Part shown: one piece after another, positions 61,914 through 64,000 of the stretch
Position numbering within the stretch: position 1 is the stretch's first letter
Layout of the letters: every line of letters starts with the position of its first letter
Origin: Cytophagaceae bacterium
GTDB lineage: Bacteria > Bacteroidota > Bacteroidia > Cytophagales > Spirosomataceae
Direction: 5' to 3'
Length of the DNA stretch: 64,000 nt
Assembly (NCBI GenBank): GCA_947460975.1
Contig: CANHGO010000001.1
Span: 186,001-250,000, forward strand
Notes under the pieces: model-generated
The model's input: the letters and a program-made list of their open reading frames with translations, nothing else
Told to the model about the DNA's origin: nothing
Databases searched by the model: none
Translations under genes and position numbers: made by a program

Positions 61914-63277
61914 TGCAGGAAATACCCCTCGATTTATTAACCAAATATAATGTGGCCATTCCGCGGTACACAAGTTATCCTACGGTACCCTTTTGGGAGG
62001 AAAAAATTGATTCTGATCATTGGAAATTATTATTCGCCAGAAGGTTTCAGGAATCAAATACCCAGGAAGGAATTAGTCTATACATTCATCTGCCCTATTG
62101 TGAAAGTCTATGTACATTTTGTGGCTGCAACAAACGCATTACAACCAATCATTCCGTTGAAAAAGAATACATAGATGCACTCATTCTAGAATGGAATTTG
62201 TACAAAATTTTGATGGGGCAAAAACCCGTGATTCGAGAATTTCATATTGGCGGCGGAACGCCCACTTTTTTCTCTCCTGAAAATTTGAATCGTTTATTGG
62301 CCGCCATATTTCAAGATTCCATCATTCCAGAAGCGCATGAATTTGGTTTTGAGGGACACCCAAATAATACGACTAAAGCGCATTTAAAAATGTTTAGGAA
62401 TTGGGGATTTAATCGAGTCAGTTTTGGAATGCAGGATAGTAATTTAGAAGTCCAACAAATCATCAACCGAATTCAGCCGCTAAAAAATGTAAAAAGAGTC
62501 GTTAAATGGGCTCGAGAGCTTGGATATGAATCCATTAATTTGGATTTAGTTTATGGATTACCTAGGCAAGATTTGCCAAAAATAACCAAGACCATTGAAG
62601 ATGCCTTGGCCATCAGACCAGATCGAATTGCCTTTTATAGCTATGCTCATGTGCCCTGGACGAGCCGAGCCCAACGCCTATTTGATGAACGCGATTTACC
62701 TAGTGCGAACCAAAAAATGGCACTTTACCAACAAGGTAAAAACATGTTTGGAGCAGCGGGGTATGTTGACATAGGCATGGATCACTTTGCCTTACCGAAT
62801 GACCCAATGGCATTGGCCCATTCGGAGGGAAATCTGCACCGTAATTTCATGGGATATACCATTCAAAAAACAGGATTGCTCATGGGATTAGGTGTCTCAA
62901 GCATCAGTGATATTTATTATGGCTTTGCCCAAAACAAAAAATCCATTAGCGAATATTTCGAGCAAATTGCCCATCAAGAATTAGCCATTTTTAAAGGGTA
63001 TTTTTTAACAAAGACTGACCAAAAAATGAGGCAGTATATCCTCGACATTGCATGCCAAGGACGAACCAATTTTAATGAAAATGATTTAGCCATTTTACAG
63101 GAATATACTTTTGGGGAATTAGAAGATTTGGCAAAAGATGGATTATTACACTTTGACCAACATGGAGTCGAACTCACTAAATTGGGAAAGCATTTTACAC
63201 GCAACGTTTGTAAAGCCTTTGACTTAAAACTACTAAGCTCTGAGGTTTTAGAAAAATCTTTCAGCCAGGCCATTTGA
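61913..63277 (+). CDS. hemN: Oxygen-independent coproporphyrinogen III oxidase
   Basis: This radical-SAM enzyme converts coproporphyrinogen III to protoporphyrinogen IX without oxygen. The N-terminal KYNVAIPRYTSYPT (about residues 11-24) and the 4Fe-4S motif CESLCTFCGC (about 58-67), then HIGGGTPTFF, are diagnostic for true HemN rather than HemW. Length 454 is normal. ATG 61913 fits the N-terminus; a TTG nine bases earlier is less likely. The start codon lies at the edge of a strong hairpin. Confidence 0.95.
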   Translation: MQEIPLDLLTKYNVAIPRYTSYPTVPFWEEKIDSDHWKLLFARRFQESNTQEGISLYIHLPYCESLCTFCGCNKRITTNHSVEKEYIDALILEWNLYKILMGQKPVIREFHIGGGTPTFFSPENLNRLLAAIFQDSIIPEAHEFGFEGHPNNTTKAHLKMFRNWGFNRVSFGMQDSNLEVQQIINRIQPLKNVKRVVKWARELGYESINLDLVYGLPRQDLPKITKTIEDALAIRPDRIAFYSYAHVPWTSRAQRLFDERDLPSANQKMALYQQGKNMFGAAGYVDIGMDHFALPNDPMALAHSEGNLHRNFMGYTIQKTGLLMGLGVSSISDIYYGFAQNKKSISEYFEQIAHQELAIFKGYFLTKTDQKMRQYILDIACQGRTNFNENDLAILQEYTFGELEDLAKDGLLHFDQHGVELTKLGKHFTRNVCKAFDLKLLSSEVLEKSFSQAI

Positions 63278-63364
63278 TTTTAAAAATTCAACCAATTGAT
63301 ATTAAATTTATTTTATCAGTTTACTTGTGCAAAAAAAGAAGGTATTTATTTGAATTTTAATAAC

Positions 63365-63412
63365 TTAGCTAAGCTTTACTAACTTTTGAAAAGTTAGTAA
63401 AGCTGGAGCTAA
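63365..63412. repeat. Palindromic repeat family, copy 4
   Basis: Inner arms AGCTTTACTAACTTTT (63372-63387) and its complement (63389-63404) are perfect, with an outer TTAGCT/AGCTAA pair. It lies between the convergent ends of hemN and the desaturase-like gene, unlike copies 1-3, which precede start codons. Confidence 0.88.
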
Positions 63413-63461
63413 GAGTCATGAATTGTTTTAGAAATGATCCGAAAAAATGTTAGCTATTCAG

Positions 63462-64000
63462 TTATTTTGCCGGGCTCGAAACGAAACTTGATCTGCAAAA
63501 AGAAAATACAAAAAAAGTAGTGAGGGCAAAATAAACGACTAATGCCGGGGCAATCCAATTGGATACTTGGCTTGAGCCAAACCAATCGCCCGATTGGACA
63601 ATCCATAAAACGCAAGCCACATTTTTGATCGTCTCAAGGATCCAAACTTTTGAATTCCCATCCATTAAATCGGTCAGTGCATAAATATGCACAAATATAA
63701 ACGCACCATAAATAAAAATATTAGGTGTGCCTATGCTTGCAATATGGCTGTACAAATAAGACACAATTAAAAGAAGGCTAAAGAGTTGGCCCCATAAATA
63801 GTACCTAAGCGAAGGCGAAGCCTCTTTTTTATAATGTTCAAAATCGTAAACATCTTCAATTTTATATATGGGATACTCCTTAATGACATTTTCGGGGCGC
63901 CAACCTAAAGGCATGAACCAGATTCGCAATTTGTCTTTCCAGGAATTTGCATGCCAAGCATCTTGAATTAATGACCAAAGGTGTAAAAAATTAATTTTGA
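63462..64000 (-). CDS. Sterol-desaturase-family protein, C-terminal part (cut by window edge)
   Basis: The minus-strand frame is open to the window end (first visible codons LHLWSLIQDAWHANSWKDKLRIWFMPLGWRPENV) and stops at 63462, so this is the C-terminal ~179 residues. The block AWHANSWKDKLRIWFMPLGWRPE followed by YPIYKIEDVYDFEHY and about four hydrophobic segments matches the C-terminal extension of Bacteroidota sterol-desaturase/fatty-acid-hydroxylase-like proteins. The catalytic His-rich domain would lie outside the window, so the assignment cannot be confirmed here. Confidence 0.65.
   Translation of the reverse strand, partial: KINFLHLWSLIQDAWHANSWKDKLRIWFMPLGWRPENVIKEYPIYKIEDVYDFEHYKKEASPSLRYYLWGQLFSLLLIVSYLYSHIASIGTPNIFIYGAFIFVHIYALTDLMDGNSKVWILETIKNVACVLWIVQSGDWFGSSQVSNWIAPALVVYFALTTFFVFSFCRSSFVSSPAK

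Overview
This window is a piece of a Bacteroidota chromosome, most likely order Cytophagales (family Spirosomataceae or a close relative). The evidence is a gldKLMN gliding/type IX secretion (T9SS) operon with a PorP/SprF gene and gldD, a SusC/SusD outer-membrane pair, a short-form adenylate kinase, many lipoprotein signals, and repeated TAnnTTTG boxes, which are the -7 promoter element of this phylum. The genus is not decided by the sequence. The DNA is moderately AT-rich by eye, and the glycosyltransferase/gene-remnant stretch after the tRNA is visibly richer in A+T.

Layout. 1-1192: the 5' part of obg (cut by the window edge) and adk. 1430-8266: susC, susD, a secreted beta-propeller protein and a nitroreductase. 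8267-19434 (minus strand): porP/sprF, gldK, gldL, gldM, gldN and a terminator, then pyk, an acyltransferase, gldD and priA. 19532-22499 (minus): sucD, a DUF4271-type membrane protein and hemD. 22643-25719 (plus): recN, a small lipoprotein, a SCO-type copper protein and a cytochrome c lipoprotein. 25771-28822: lptC and an outer-membrane protein (minus), then an MscS channel (plus). 28835-36422 (minus): ilvD-ilvB-ilvN-ilvC with a terminator, then ilvA and leuA, giving most of branched-chain amino-acid synthesis. 36544-41783: an ABC exporter, a hairpin repeat array, an L-2-hydroxyglutarate oxidase, anmK and an RluA-type pseudouridine synthase. 41796: tRNA-Arg(CCG), followed by a glycosyltransferase and a 5'-truncated membrane-protein remnant.

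44394-61816 is the accessory part. It holds two exported Gfo/Idh/MocA oxidoreductases, a ThuA-domain protein, UDP-galactopyranose mutase, an exported uroporphyrinogen-decarboxylase-like protein, a sulfatase coupled to a sialidase-like protein, a DUF3500 protein, a five-repeat surface lipoprotein, a secreted nuclease, an exported xylose-isomerase-like TIM-barrel protein and a large PVC-type cytochrome c dehydrogenase. Most carry Tat, Sec or lipoprotein signals. I read this as machinery for oxidising or desulfating extracellular sugars in the periplasm or at the surface; that reading is inference. hemN and the C-terminal part of a sterol-desaturase-like gene close the window.

Two families of palindromic DNA stand out. 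One is a 30-31 bp tandem hairpin array (five units at 38313-38456, two units at 557-606). The other is a larger palindrome built around AAAGTTAGTAAAG, with four copies at 49456-63412; three of these lie 35-57 bp before the start codons of exported proteins. A hairpin that buries the hemN start codon and an inverted repeat upstream of leuA are further candidate regulatory structures.
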